Shown here: positions 12,401 through 20,801 of the stretch, in pieces
How positions within the stretch are numbered: the first letter of the stretch is position 1
How the letters are laid out: each line of letters opens with the position of its first letter
NCBI RefSeq assembly: GCF_002234675.1
Contig: NC_019871.2
Location: 18,761,933 to 18,825,932, forward strand
From: Oryzias latipes
Taxonomy: Eukaryota; Chordata; Actinopteri; Beloniformes; Adrianichthyidae
DNA: 64,000 bases
Reading direction: 5' to 3'
Made by a program: the position numbers and the translations under genes
The notes under the pieces: model-generated
What the model saw: the letters and a program-made list of their open reading frames with translations, nothing else
Database searches by the model: none
Told to the model about the DNA's origin: nothing

Positions 12401-15400
12401 GCGTGAAGCAGAAACTCACCACGTATCAACCAGACTAGACCATCAGCAAAACTACCACGAGAAATACTCATCATTTATCAGCAACAGCATAACCATGTTA
12501 TTAAAAAGAATCCACAGACTTATTGTACTTTAAAAATGTTGAAATTACATCAAATGCACACATTCATTTGTATATTTAGTTTTAAACATATTGTCGCGGA
12601 CTGAGTTGGATGGCTGTTGGGCCGCGTTATAAGTTCTGGAGTTCATTGACCGCATCAAGCAGAGATCTGATTGGCTCTCAGTTCTGTCGCTCAGCCTGTT
12701 GTTAGGTAGTTTGGACCAATGGGGTTCAGCTATGGGCCGAATAAGGGAAATGGGAGGGCTGGAGCGGGAGCAGGTGAATATAAAGTTGGTAGAAGCGCTC
12801 TCTCTCGTCTCGTGTCGACAGGAGAGATTAAGGAGTTGCTGAATTAATTTTACGGCGTTTGTTGTGGTCTACAGTAACCAGAATAAAGAACCTTAAAAGA
12901 GGTTAAGTCTCCGTGCCTCAGTGTGGGAAACTCTACATTATTGTATGGCTCTTTCGAAATTACATTTAAAAATATGTGGCGTTTATGGCTCTCTTGGCCA
13001 AAAAGGTTCCCGACCCCTGCACTAAATCATCTTCAAATGGACACGCCATGCTGCTTCACCTCTCTGAAAACAAACTAACCTTCAACTATACCTGCTCCAG
13101 ACCAGGTTTTGTTCAGAGCATGAGTTGCTATGGCAACTTGACCCTGAAACATACCTCTGTTTTTGGAACCAAAAGCTGAGGTTATCCGCTTCTTTAGCCT
13201 CAAACTGTGGTAACTAGCATAACCTGCTTTCTGGAATACCCCCCAGTCTTGGTTGCCGTGGTGGCAATAGGCTCTCATAAAATCAGTTTAATTCTTTCGC
13301 TGATTATTTTTTTGGGATCAATAAAATCCCAAAGTTTGAAATTTGGAGTCTGCTGGCTTGGTCATCTTATTTTTGAGTGATTTATTTCCTTACTGCTGAG
13401 AAAAAGGGGTTTTCTCACAAACTTCAGGAGAAGTTTTTTTAGAGCTGATTTCTGCTGCAGCAGCTCCACCCTGAACCGTTTGATGTTCTTCTGCGGCACA
13501 TCCAGTGGCTTACATTGATTCGGCCTGAAGCTCGGTGGCTTTGCTGCAGTAGCGTGTTTCTGTTCCACACGGCTGCTTCGCCGGCCTTCTCATCCATCTC
13601 TCCTTCTCGGAGCAGCCTCCGGGGACTCTGAGCCTCTACTCGGTGTCTTCACAATGACATAAAAATAACAGGCAAACGTATAAATAGAAGCAGACATATG
13701 GTGCACCCAATCACTGACAGCTTGCAGAGATCACAACTTATTAAATGGGGCCTGTGGACGTCATCTTCCATCATGGGAAGAAGAGTAGACAGGAGATAAA
13801 AGATGTCCTGCTGTTAAACGGAAAATCTTACAAAAATGAATTTAACAAATCACACTCGGGAGTGAAAGTAAAAGTCTGAATAATCTGAGGCTCACATGGA
13901 GTCGTCTGCAAAAAATCAGATCGTCCTAAAATGTAAAAGAAAAAAAAAGTCAAATTTAGGTCAAAAGGAGCATCAATGTTAAAATTTAAGTCAAACATTA
14001 AATTAGCGCTTGTCAGATTAAAAAACAGGAGTCAATAAATCTGAGATGAACCTCATCAAACAACAGCTGACAAGAGGTAGATTCCATCAACAAGCAGCTC
14101 CTGATAAGAGTTGTCTTTACAAAGAACAACTCAACATTAGTGAGATTTGTGGAACAGCGGATTGACAGTATTGCGGGGTTAAAAAAAACCTCTTTCAGTT
14201 TGATTTAGAGTTGCTGAAGTCACTGCTAATCTCCTTTGAACAAGGGTGTCCAAAGTCTGGCCTGTGGGCCAAATGCGGCCTGTGTTCAAATTTCTACTGA
14301 CCCGCAGGCTCACATTATGATAAATGCGGCCCCCAAGACTTTGTAAGACTTTTTTGTATGATTATTTGATTGTGATTGGCTAAATTAGGTTAGAAGCTGT
14401 TGTAAAGCAGTGACAACAACCTGTGGTTACTTGACCTTCAGAGCTTTAAGGGGTCAAATGAAAAGAACAGATTTATTCATTTATGAGTACAAAATAAGAC
14501 ATCTTAAATGTGTTATTTTACCATTCATATGTTTAGAAGTAGATGTACAGTGAGCATTCAATAGTGATTATGTAACGTTTCATATGACTCCAGATTTGAT
14601 TATGACACTTTTGGTTTTCCAAACAGAATTTTTCTTCATCATATTTCTGGTCTTCAAATCAGAAATTCACAGTGATTTTAGGGGAAATGTATTCAGATGT
14701 ATTTCTATTTTATATGAAGAAATGCAAAGTATCCAATTGCAATATTATCTTGATTAGATATTTAATTTGTGTTTATTGTTATTTGCCCTCTTTGCACAAA
14801 GTTTGGACAGCCCTGCCTTAGAATCTGAAGAACAGGGTCAAATTTTGCCACCAGTTTTATTATTTATTTATTTAATTTCATTTTTTCTCTCAATAGTATT
14901 GTTTCTTTTTTTTTTTTACATTCATTTTTGGTTGCTGTTTTTTACTGTGACCTAAAATTAAAAAACAGACAAAGAGTCAAAATATCTTTAAAAGCCACTA
15001 AAATGTTCTTTGGTTTTAAAATCTAATGCTGAATCAAAGTTGCTGTCAAAACTTTATCTTTCTGATTTAAATCAGCTTCAGGCCTGTTGTGTTTCATTAA
15101 AATAAACCTGTTTATGTAAAGTGACTTCTGAATCATCCACAACACTTTAGACATACCGGATCGGTCGAGGCCCGGGTTAACAACGACCGCCACCGATGCT
15201 GTTAACCTACAGGGTGTCGGTGGAAATTTGACTACTGTTGGTCGAAGAAAGAGGGGAGGCAGAAGGGTCCGTTGCCAGAGAGAGAAGGGAAAAGGCAGGA
15301 ACATAGGTTTGAGAATAGGGACTCTTAACGTTGGCACAATGACAGGGAAAGGCAGAGAGCTGGCAGACATGATGGAGAGAAGGAAGGTAGATGTACTGTG

Positions 15401-18400
15401 TGTGCAGGAGACAAGGTGGAAGGGCAGCAAGGCACGTAGTATTGGAGGAGGATACAAACTTTTCTATCATGGTGTTGATAGGAAGAGAAACGGGGTAGGA
15501 GTGATTCTGAAGGGGGAGTTTGTAAACAGTGTTCTAGAGGTGAAAAGAGTCTCAGACAGGATGATGAGCCTAAAGTTAGAAATTGAAGGGGTGATGGTGA
15601 ATGTAGTCAGTGGGTATGCGCCACAGGTTGGCTGTGAGTTAGAAGTGAAGGAGAGATTCTGGAGTGAGTTGGATGAGGTCATAGAGAGTTTTCCCAGAGG
15701 AGAAAGAGTTGTTATTGGAGCAGACTTTAATGGGCATGTTGGTGAGGGCAACAGAGGTGATGAGGAGGTGATGGGCAGGTTTGGTGTGAAGGAAAGGAAT
15801 CTGGAGGGACAGATGGTGGTGGACTTTGCGAAGAGGATGGAAATGGCTGTAGTCAACACTTACTTCCAGAAGAGAGAGGAACATGGAGTGACATACAGAA
15901 GTGGAGGTAGGAGAACTCAGGTGGACTACATCCTATGTAGACGAGGTCATTTGAGAGAGGTTAATGACTGCAAAGTGGTGGTAGGAGAGAGTGTAGCCAG
16001 ACAGCACCGCATGGTGGTGTGTAAGATGACTCTGGAGGTCAGGAAGAAGAAGATAGGGAAAACAGAAAAGAAGACCAAGTGGTGGAAGCTACAGAATGAA
16101 GAAACTTGTGAGGAATTTAGGCAGAAGTCGAGGCAGGTCCTGGGTGGTCAGGATGAACTTCCAGATGACTGGGAAACTACAGCAGAGATTATCAGGGAAA
16201 CAGGTAGGAAGGTGCTAGGTGTGTCATCTGGAAAGAGGAAAGACGGTAAAGAGACTTGGTGGTGGAATGAGGAAGTACAGGACTGCGTCCAGAGGAAGAG
16301 GTTGGCTAAAAGGAAGTGGGATGTAGAAAGGACTGAGGAAGGTAGACAGGAGTACAAGGAAGCGCAGCGTAGAGTGAAGAGAGAGGTGGCAAAGGCCAAA
16401 CAGAAAGCTTACGATGAGCTATATGACAGGCTAGACACAAAGGAAGGAGAGAAGGACTTGTACAGGCTAGCCAGACAGAGAGACAGAGATGGGAAGGACG
16501 TGCAACAGATAAGGGCGATTAAGGACAGAGATGGAAAGGTGCTAACAACCCAAGAGAGTGTACAGAAAAGATGGAAGGAGTATTTTGAGGAGCTGATGAA
16601 CGAGGAAAATGACAGGGAAAGAAGGGAGGAAGATGTGGTTGTTGTGGAGCAGGAAGTAGCAGAGATTGGAAAGGATGAGGTTAGGAAGGCTCTGAAAAGG
16701 ATGAAGAGCGGAAAGGCCGTTGGTCCTGATGACGTACCTGTGGAGGTATGGAAGTGCTTAGGAGAGACAGCAGTGGAATTTCTAACAAGGTTGTTCAATA
16801 GGATTTTAGAGAGTGAGAAGATGCCTGAGGAATGGAGGAGAAGCGTTCTGGTCCCGATCTTTAAGAACAAGGGTGACATGCAGAACTGCAGCAACTATAG
16901 AGGAATAAAGTTGATGAGCCACACAATGAAGCTGTGGGAAAGAGTAGTGGAAGCCAGGCTTAGGAAGAAGGTGGAGATTTGTGAGCAGCAGTATGGTTTC
17001 ATGCCCCGTAAGAGCACCACTGATGCCATTTTTGCTTTGAGAATGTTGATGGAAAAGTACAGAGAAGGTCAGAAGGAGCTGCATTGTGTGTTCGTAGATT
17101 TAGAGAAGGCGTATGACAGGGTGCCGAGGGAGGAGCTGTGGTACTGTATGAGGTCGTCTGGAGTGGCAGAGAAATATGTCAGAGTAGTTCAGGACATGTA
17201 TGAGAGAAGTATGACGGTGGTGAGATGTGCTGTAGGTCAGACAGAGGAGTTCAAGGTGGAGGTGGGACTACACCAAGGATCAGCTTTGAGTCCTTTTTTG
17301 TTTGCTATGCTGATGGACAGGCTGACAGACGAGGTAAGACAGGAATCTCCCTGGACAATGATGTTTGCGGATGACATTGTAATTTGCAATGAGAGTAGAG
17401 AGCAGGTGGAGGAACAGCTAGAGAGGTGGAGGTTTGCTCTGGAAAGAAGAGGTATGAAGGTCAGTCGTAGTAAGACAGAATACATGTGTCTGAACGAGAG
17501 GGATCAAGGTAGAAGCGTTAGGTTACAGGGGGCTGAGGTGAAGAAGGTGCAGGAGTTTAAGTACTTGGGGTCAACAGTTCAGTGTGATGGGGAGTGTGGA
17601 AAAGAGGTGAAGAGGCGAGTGCAGGCAGGTTGGAGCGGGTGGAGGAAAGTGTCAGGAGTGTTGTGTGACAGAAGAGTGCCAGCAAGACTCAAAGGAAAGG
17701 TGTACAAGACAGTGGTGAGACCAGCTCTGCTCTATGGGTTAGAGACGGTAGCAGTGAGACAGAGACAAGAGGCTGAGATGGAGGTAGCAGAGATGAAGAT
17801 GTTGAGGTTCTCCTTAGGAGTGACCAGGTTAGACAGGATAAGGAACGAGTACATCAGAGGGACGGCTCATGTTGCCTGTCTTAGCGACAAAGTCAGAGAA
17901 GCCAGACTGAGATGGTTTGGACATGTTCAGAGGAGGGATAGTGGATATATTGGTAGAAGGATGTTGGAGATGGAGCTGCCTGGCCGGAGGGCAAGAGGAC
18001 GGCCAAAGAGGAGATATATGGATGTCTTAACAGAGGACATGAAGTTGGCTAACGTTAGGGTAGAAGATGTTCATGATAGAGTGAGGTGGAAAAGGATGAT
18101 TCGCTGTGGCGACCCCTGATGGGAAAAGCCGAAAGAGAAAGAAGAAGATGTAAAGTGACTTCTGAGCAAAGGAAAACAGTGTTCTGTCCCAGAATCTGCT
18201 CCACCTTCATCTTGTGTCCTCTGTGTCTCCAGGCGGGAGAATCGACCAGGCCCACCACCAAGGTAACGCCTACTTGGCGCTCCACGAGGCCGTTGCTTTT
18301 GACGGGGCCATTGCCAGGGGCCTGGAGCTCACCAGCGAGGATGACACTCTCACCATCGCGACTGCTGACCACTCCCACCCTCTCACCTTCAACGGCTTTC

Positions 18401-19776
18401 CATTTCGAGGACAAAGCATTCTGGGTAAGTGCAGCCTGATCTTCTGCATAATTAATATCAGTTCCTCCGTGAGGTTGATTCTTTAGACGTCTTTGCTGTT
18501 TTCGGAGTCTTCCAAACCAAAGGTCTTCTTCTGGAAGACGTGTGTGTCACCAGATGACCAGGAACTTGGTTTCAGTCCTCGTTTTCATCCTAAATTTAGT
18601 GGTAGGTTTGTGGATGTGAACAAATAGCGGTTTGAAACACACGGTGTAAAAGATTCAGCCACCAAAAAAGCAATAGAGAGCTTTAAAGCCCATATTGATT
18701 TGAAGATGATTGTGTTGTGATGTTCCCACCTTCCTGCCCTTCTCCTCCTCCTCATCCCTGCGGAGCAGCAGTGATTAATGGGACTGTGAGACTCTAAGCT
18801 CTTCATCAGCAGGGAGCCTCGCCAGGCTTAATAGCTCATCTGGAGAGAAACAGCGAGACAGTCAACAAGCTGGAGACCTCCTGCAGCTCCCCTGGGATCC
18901 AGAACCGCTCCTGCAATGGTTGTGTGTGCGCAGCGTGTGAACTGTGAGGAGCAGGACTGCATCAAAAGGGATGCTTGTGTGTTCCAGGTAAATCTCCACT
19001 GTGGGGCACAGACATGCTACCCTACACCACGCTGATGTACGGCAACGGACCTGGACACAAAATCGTTAACGGGAAACGACCGGACATCCGCAACGTCAAC
19101 ACAAGTAAGAAACATTTGCTTGTTTTCCCACAAATGAGGATCAATGGACTGCTTGAAAACTACAAATAAAGATATAAAGATGATGAATAGTAAGAAGAAG
19201 ATTTGAAATCAGATTCAAATCGGAGGAATCCTTATCTTCATCACCATCTGGGTCCTGAAGCAAAGAGAGTTCCCGCCGCCACACCTCAGAGAAATAACCA
19301 ATAAAAAAAGTCACCACATTCTTCTAAGGACCAAGTTCTTGTAGAGTCACTTTGGGGGTTTCATTTAGTTCCAACTGCTTATTTTAGATAAACTAAGCTG
19401 AAGGACTTCTGTTATTGTCATGTTTACCCCCCCACCCCCCAAAAGAGTAATGCTTTTCCCTATAGACAGTATGGAATACATCCAGCTTTCCGCGGCCCCC
19501 TTGGATTCCACCACCCACAGCGGGGAGGACGTGGTGGTGCTGGCCCGTGGACCCATGGCCCACCTCTTCAGTGGAATCCAGGAGCAGAACTACATAGCCC
19601 ATGCTATGGGCTATGCTGCCTGTGTGGGGGCTGACCTGAGGCACTGCCAGGAGCACATCACACCAGCTGTGGGTCGAACCAGCATCTCCCCCAATGGGAA
19701 CGGGGCAGCTGGAGGCTCGGCCACGCCCATCAGCATCCTCCTCGCTTCGCTGCTGGCCCTCAGGATCCTGATGTGA
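480..19776 (+). CDS. alpi: Alkaline phosphatase, intestinal type (11 exons, complete)
   Basis: Secreted, GPI-anchored zinc/magnesium phosphomonoesterase. Coding exons: 480-543, 2393-2509, 2748-2863, 3341-3515, 4875-5047, 5127-5267, 7333-7402, 8944-9078, 18233-18424, 18988-19104 and 19466-19776. All have AG/GT borders and compatible phases, giving 1611 nt and 536 residues. A hydrophobic signal peptide (about residues 1-20) starts with [12 protein letters not shown]. Family landmarks are FLGDG (D60), the catalytic serine in [12 protein letters not shown] (S110), H171 and T173 in QHATPAG, R184 before WYSD, E330, D335 and H339 in the [11 protein letters not shown] block, D376/H377 in TADHSH, and H451 in THSGEDV. 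The C-terminus [15 protein letters not shown] is a GPI-attachment-type tail. [12 protein letters not shown] and [12 protein letters not shown] resemble intestinal/placental enzymes more than the tissue-nonspecific one. Odd point: Gln336 replaces the His usual in mammals. Intron 8 holds an RTE LINE and several hAT elements. Whether this is alpi.1, alpi.2 or alp3 of zebrafish naming is unresolved. Confidence 0.95.
1873..2160 (+). repeat. SINE-like element with RTE-type 3' tail, degraded
   Basis: Lies in alp intron 1. The body includes gtgtgggtccttggtcaag, and a tcaggaagggcatctg segment shared with the copy at 49175. The tail at 2113-2134 (gatttactgaggtaacccct) resembles the 3' end of the RTE LINE at 18098-18119. 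The 5' tRNA-like head is too decayed to show clear A and B boxes. Confidence 0.6.
2205..2340 (+). repeat. Dispersed fish repeat (tactttatttatcccacaatgggg family)
   Basis: Short interspersed repeat of a kind common in teleosts, recognised by ctttatttatcccacaatgg, gggaaattctt, gcatttgacccatccc and cttgcccaagggccctcac. It ends about 50 bases before exon 2 of alp. Its class is uncertain. Confidence 0.5.
3230..3340 (+). repeat. GT-rich simple repeat abutting an exon
   Basis: Imperfect (GT)n/TGTGCATG repeat that runs right up to the acceptor of alp exon 4, so it supplies most of the polypyrimidine-like tract. The intron 3 start also has CA-rich sequence (2864-2910). Confidence 0.7.
3771..3870 (+). 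repeat. Degraded SINE/L2-type tail fragment
   Basis: Words such as taggctctaacagccctgtg and aggatcaagtgggttcgg match, imperfectly, the tail of the fish tRNA-type SINE (compare 39300-39375). Located in alp intron 4. Confidence 0.35.
4075..4400. repeat. Imperfect tandem array rich in GGCGCC/GGTGCC motifs
   Basis: About 325 bases of diverged repeats, each a version of 'gaggaaantggtgccat', 'agagtggcgcc', 'tccttatg(g/a)'. GGCGCC occurs at about 4087 and 4194, and ggtgcc/gtggcg variants occur at least eight more times. It is GC-richer than the surrounding intron 4 of alp. I do not recognise a family. Confidence 0.55.
5370..6665 (+). mobile_element. L2-type LINE fragment, decayed, with a MITE inserted
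   Basis: Reverse-transcriptase remnant in alp intron 6. Frames carry [20 protein letters not shown] and SYADDT (RT motifs B and C of fish L2-type LINEs). Downstream are HWLPVCQRM-like and FYAPQIWN-like C-terminal pieces, broken by stops and frameshifts. The 3' UTR is split by a TTAA MITE (6384-6588) and resumes with gtaaagcactttgaattgtc at about 6623. It cannot encode protein. Confidence 0.75.
6384..6588 (+). mobile_element. TTAA-type MITE (piggyBac-like), copy 1
   Basis: About 205 bp with terminal inverted repeats cccttgtgctatc...gatagcacaagtg, flanked by gtaa/ttaa (a mutated TTAA duplication). It sits inside the 3' UTR of an older L2 fragment. Same family as copies at 20802, 22188, 27266, 50443 and 54793. 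Confidence 0.8.
8350..8640 (+). repeat. Unclassified dispersed repeat, copy A
   Basis: Homologous to 30275-30535. Shared words include gagcaatattgga, ttttgag(c/t)cagat, ccagctcag, ggatctagt, caagtgga, ggagcag and atgtactccatcat (atgtcctccatcat in the other copy). Both copies show a short coding-like piece (FEPDASS here, FESDSSSE in copy B), suggesting decay from a once protein-coding element. Located in alp intron 7. Confidence 0.55.
9543..10687 (+). mobile_element. Non-autonomous hAT element, copy 1 (1145 bp)
   Basis: Termini are caggggtcgggaacct at the left and its complement at the right, flanked by an exact 8-bp duplication ctttagac (9535-9542 and 10688-10695), the hAT signature. The interior is GC-rich with a long T-run (about 10543-10567) and no transposase. 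Subterminal agccat/atggct words repeat near both ends. A copy of the same length lies inverted at 11875-13019. Confidence 0.95.
10852..11034 (+). pseudogene. Myb/SANT-like transposon protein fragment
   Basis: A 60-residue frame with basic N-terminus and [15 protein letters not shown], the start of a SANT/MADF-type helix bundle. It stops after LLGEK, while the next frame continues with WRKITDRVN-like sequence, so the copy is frameshifted and truncated. In relatives such proteins act with a transposase in DNA binding; that is inference here. Confidence 0.5.
11875..13019 (-). mobile_element. Non-autonomous hAT element, copy 2 (1145 bp, inverted)
   Basis: Reverse complement of the element at 9543-10687, the same 1145 bp long. 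I found no difference by eye, including the homopolymer run. It has its own 8-bp target duplication cactaaat (11867-11874 and 13020-13027), so it is a separate insertion and not a duplicated segment. It interrupts the 10724-13245 transposon. Confidence 0.95.
14241..14815 (+). mobile_element. hAT-like element (575 bp)
   Basis: Left end caagggtgtccaaagtctgg and right end gtttggacagccctg form an imperfect terminal inverted repeat. Flanks are cctttgaa and ccttagaa, an 8-bp duplication with one mismatch. The left part has tggcctgtgggccaaatgcggcc, a phrase common at termini of vertebrate hAT elements. No coding capacity. Located in alp intron 8. Confidence 0.75.
15114..15131 (+). repeat. Left target-site duplication of the RTE LINE
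   Basis: atgtaaagtgacttctga, repeated exactly at 18148-18165 on the other side of the LINE. Confidence 0.95.
15132..18119 (+). CDS. RTE endonuclease-reverse transcriptase (995 codons open, no native start)
   Basis: Single polyprotein for LINE mobilisation. Counting from the first codon after the target duplication, an APE-type endonuclease shows IGTLNVG (N66), VQETRWKG (E93), [18 protein letters not shown] (D198, N200), QVDYIL (D265) and QHR (H292). The reverse transcriptase shows GPDDVP near 531, an [14 protein letters not shown] block, [26 protein letters not shown] near 654, [13 protein letters not shown] and catalytic FADD (D747, D748). The C-terminal arm includes [12 protein letters not shown] and ends RMIRCGDP. 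There is no stop or frameshift. The first ATG is codon 70, just after catalytic N66, so a normal start would lose an endonuclease residue. Initiation would need a non-AUG codon or a host transcript. Host genes annotated 'craniofacial development protein 2-like' are often copies of this family. Confidence 0.9.
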   Translation: MIHNTLDIPDRSRPGLTTTATDAVNLQGVGGNLTTVGRRKRGGRRVRCQREKGKGRNIGLRIGTLNVGTMTGKGRELADMMERRKVDVLCVQETRWKGSKARSIGGGYKLFYHGVDRKRNGVGVILKGEFVNSVLEVKRVSDRMMSLKLEIEGVMVNVVSGYAPQVGCELEVKERFWSELDEVIESFPRGERVVIGADFNGHVGEGNRGDEEVMGRFGVKERNLEGQMVVDFAKRMEMAVVNTYFQKREEHGVTYRSGGRRTQVDYILCRRGHLREVNDCKVVVGESVARQHRMVVCKMTLEVRKKKIGKTEKKTKWWKLQNEETCEEFRQKSRQVLGGQDELPDDWETTAEIIRETGRKVLGVSSGKRKDGKETWWWNEEVQDCVQRKRLAKRKWDVERTEEGRQEYKEAQRRVKREVAKAKQKAYDELYDRLDTKEGEKDLYRLARQRDRDGKDVQQIRAIKDRDGKVLTTQESVQKRWKEYFEELMNEENDRERREEDVVVVEQEVAEIGKDEVRKALKRMKSGKAVGPDDVPVEVWKCLGETAVEFLTRLFNRILESEKMPEEWRRSVLVPIFKNKGDMQNCSNYRGIKLMSHTMKLWERVVEARLRKKVEICEQQYGFMPRKSTTDAIFALRMLMEKYREGQKELHCVFVDLEKAYDRVPREELWYCMRSSGVAEKYVRVVQDMYERSMTVVRCAVGQTEEFKVEVGLHQGSALSPFLFAMLMDRLTDEVRQESPWTMMFADDIVICNESREQVEEQLERWRFALERRGMKVSRSKTEYMCLNERDQGRSVRLQGAEVKKVQEFKYLGSTVQCDGECGKEVKRRVQAGWSGWRKVSGVLCDRRVPARLKGKVYKTVVRPALLYGLETVAVRQRQEAEMEVAEMKMLRFSLGVTRLDRIRNEYIRGTAHVACLSDKVREARLRWFGHVQRRDSGYIGRRMLEMELPGRRARGRPKRRYMDVLTEDMKLANVRVEDVHDRVRWKRMIRCGDP
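15132..18147 (+). mobile_element. RTE-clade LINE with intact reading frame, 5'-truncated
   Basis: A 3016-bp retrotransposon between two exact 18-bp target duplications (15114-15131 and 18148-18165), in the sense direction of alp intron 8. The frame is open from the first base after the duplication, which implies that the true 5' end and start codon were lost at insertion. The 3' UTR is only about 28 nt and ends in a gaaag/gaagaag tail, as in RTE elements. The exact duplication and undamaged frame indicate a young insertion. Its right duplication ends 67 bp before alp exon 9. Confidence 0.95.
18148..18165 (+). repeat. Right target-site duplication of the RTE LINE
   Basis: Exact copy of 15114-15131. 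Exon 9 of alp begins 67 bp further on, so the insertion left the pyrimidine-rich acceptor tract (about 18190-18232) intact. Confidence 0.95.
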
Positions 19777-19964
19777 GATGTCATCTCGATATGAGGCATC
19801 GTCTCCTCAAAACCATCACTGGTTAGAGCAGTGAGGAGGTTCTGAGCTGATGAGAAGATGCTTTTGGAGCACAGTTTAGCTGCAAAACATGTTCATAACA
19901 AATACAAAATTAATTTATTATTTTGTCACCAAAAGGCTTTGGACTGCAGTGTCTGTTTTAGGAA

Positions 19965-19970
19965 AATAAA
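19965..19970 (+). terminator. Candidate poly(A) signal of alp
   Basis: AATAAA 189 bases after the alp stop codon. A further aataaa lies near 20120. The choice between them cannot be made from sequence alone. Confidence 0.5.
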
Positions 19971-20801
19971 GCTTAGTACTTTAGAACATGTGTGTTTACA
20001 TGTGATCCCATCATCCCACACACTTTTTCTGGAATGGGTTATTTTTCTAAAGCTTTAATGAACAAAACATCTCTGATCTTTACATTTTTGATTCCCTGTC
20101 ATTAAAGTTATTAATAGATAAATAAACCAGTAACTTTGGAAGAGGGATTAAACAAATGTTTTAACTGATCATGTTCACCAACATCTATATGTCTTAAGCA
20201 GATTTTGTTCAGTAAAAGCAGTCAAAGCAGTGCATAGTTTGTTTTTCATCTTTTGAGTAAAATCAAACACCGGAGAACATGATGTGATCGTTTGCATGCG
20301 CATGTTTCAGTTTTTTCTACATCTTTAGAAAACAGTGTAAATAAAAATTGTAAAATAATTCATTTTTTTCCAAGTAAAAAGATAAAAATAAATAAACAAT
20401 AAAAAGAAAATTTTATAGCTTTTTTCCCCTGCTTATTATTTTTTCATAGTTGGTATGTACCTGTGAAACTCGAATTGTTCTGAGGGATCTCCTGCTTTGG
20501 AAGACCTGGATGCTCTGCTCACATCCAGTATCGATTACTCGTCTTTCAAAGCCTCATGACTCCTCTCTCTGTCCTCTGAGATTGCTGTTGCCAGCCTGGG
20601 TCATTCTCATAAAATCCACTGCTCCTGTGCTCACTCAGGCAGCTCAATCATTTCCCTCTGAAAAATCTCCATCCAACCTTCTCTTGTGCAGCCTTGAGAG
20701 GGATGGAGCTGTTCTGATGCATTACCTCCGACCCAAAATGTATCCTCATCATGGCTTTCATTAAAAAGAATTCACAAAAGGATGTTAGGACTTCTTCTTA
20801 A

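Larger units (their letters stand above)
10724..13245 (+). mobile_element. DNA transposon remnant with SANT/MADF-like ORF, split by a hAT copy
   Basis: The ends form an inverted repeat: gggggatattccagaaagca at 10724 against the complement of tgctttctggaatacccccc at 13226-13245. Near the left end, 10852-11034 encodes a fragment around [20 protein letters not shown] followed by frameshifted [15 protein letters not shown]-like residues, resembling Myb/SANT-like proteins of Harbinger-type or related elements. The hAT copy at 11875-13019 lies inside. No clear target duplication and no transposase are visible, so the superfamily is open. Confidence 0.65.

Noticed and set aside
16148-17485. Several antisense open frames within the LINE
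   Set aside because: They are shadows of the purine-rich RTE coding strand and have no splice signals or family motifs.
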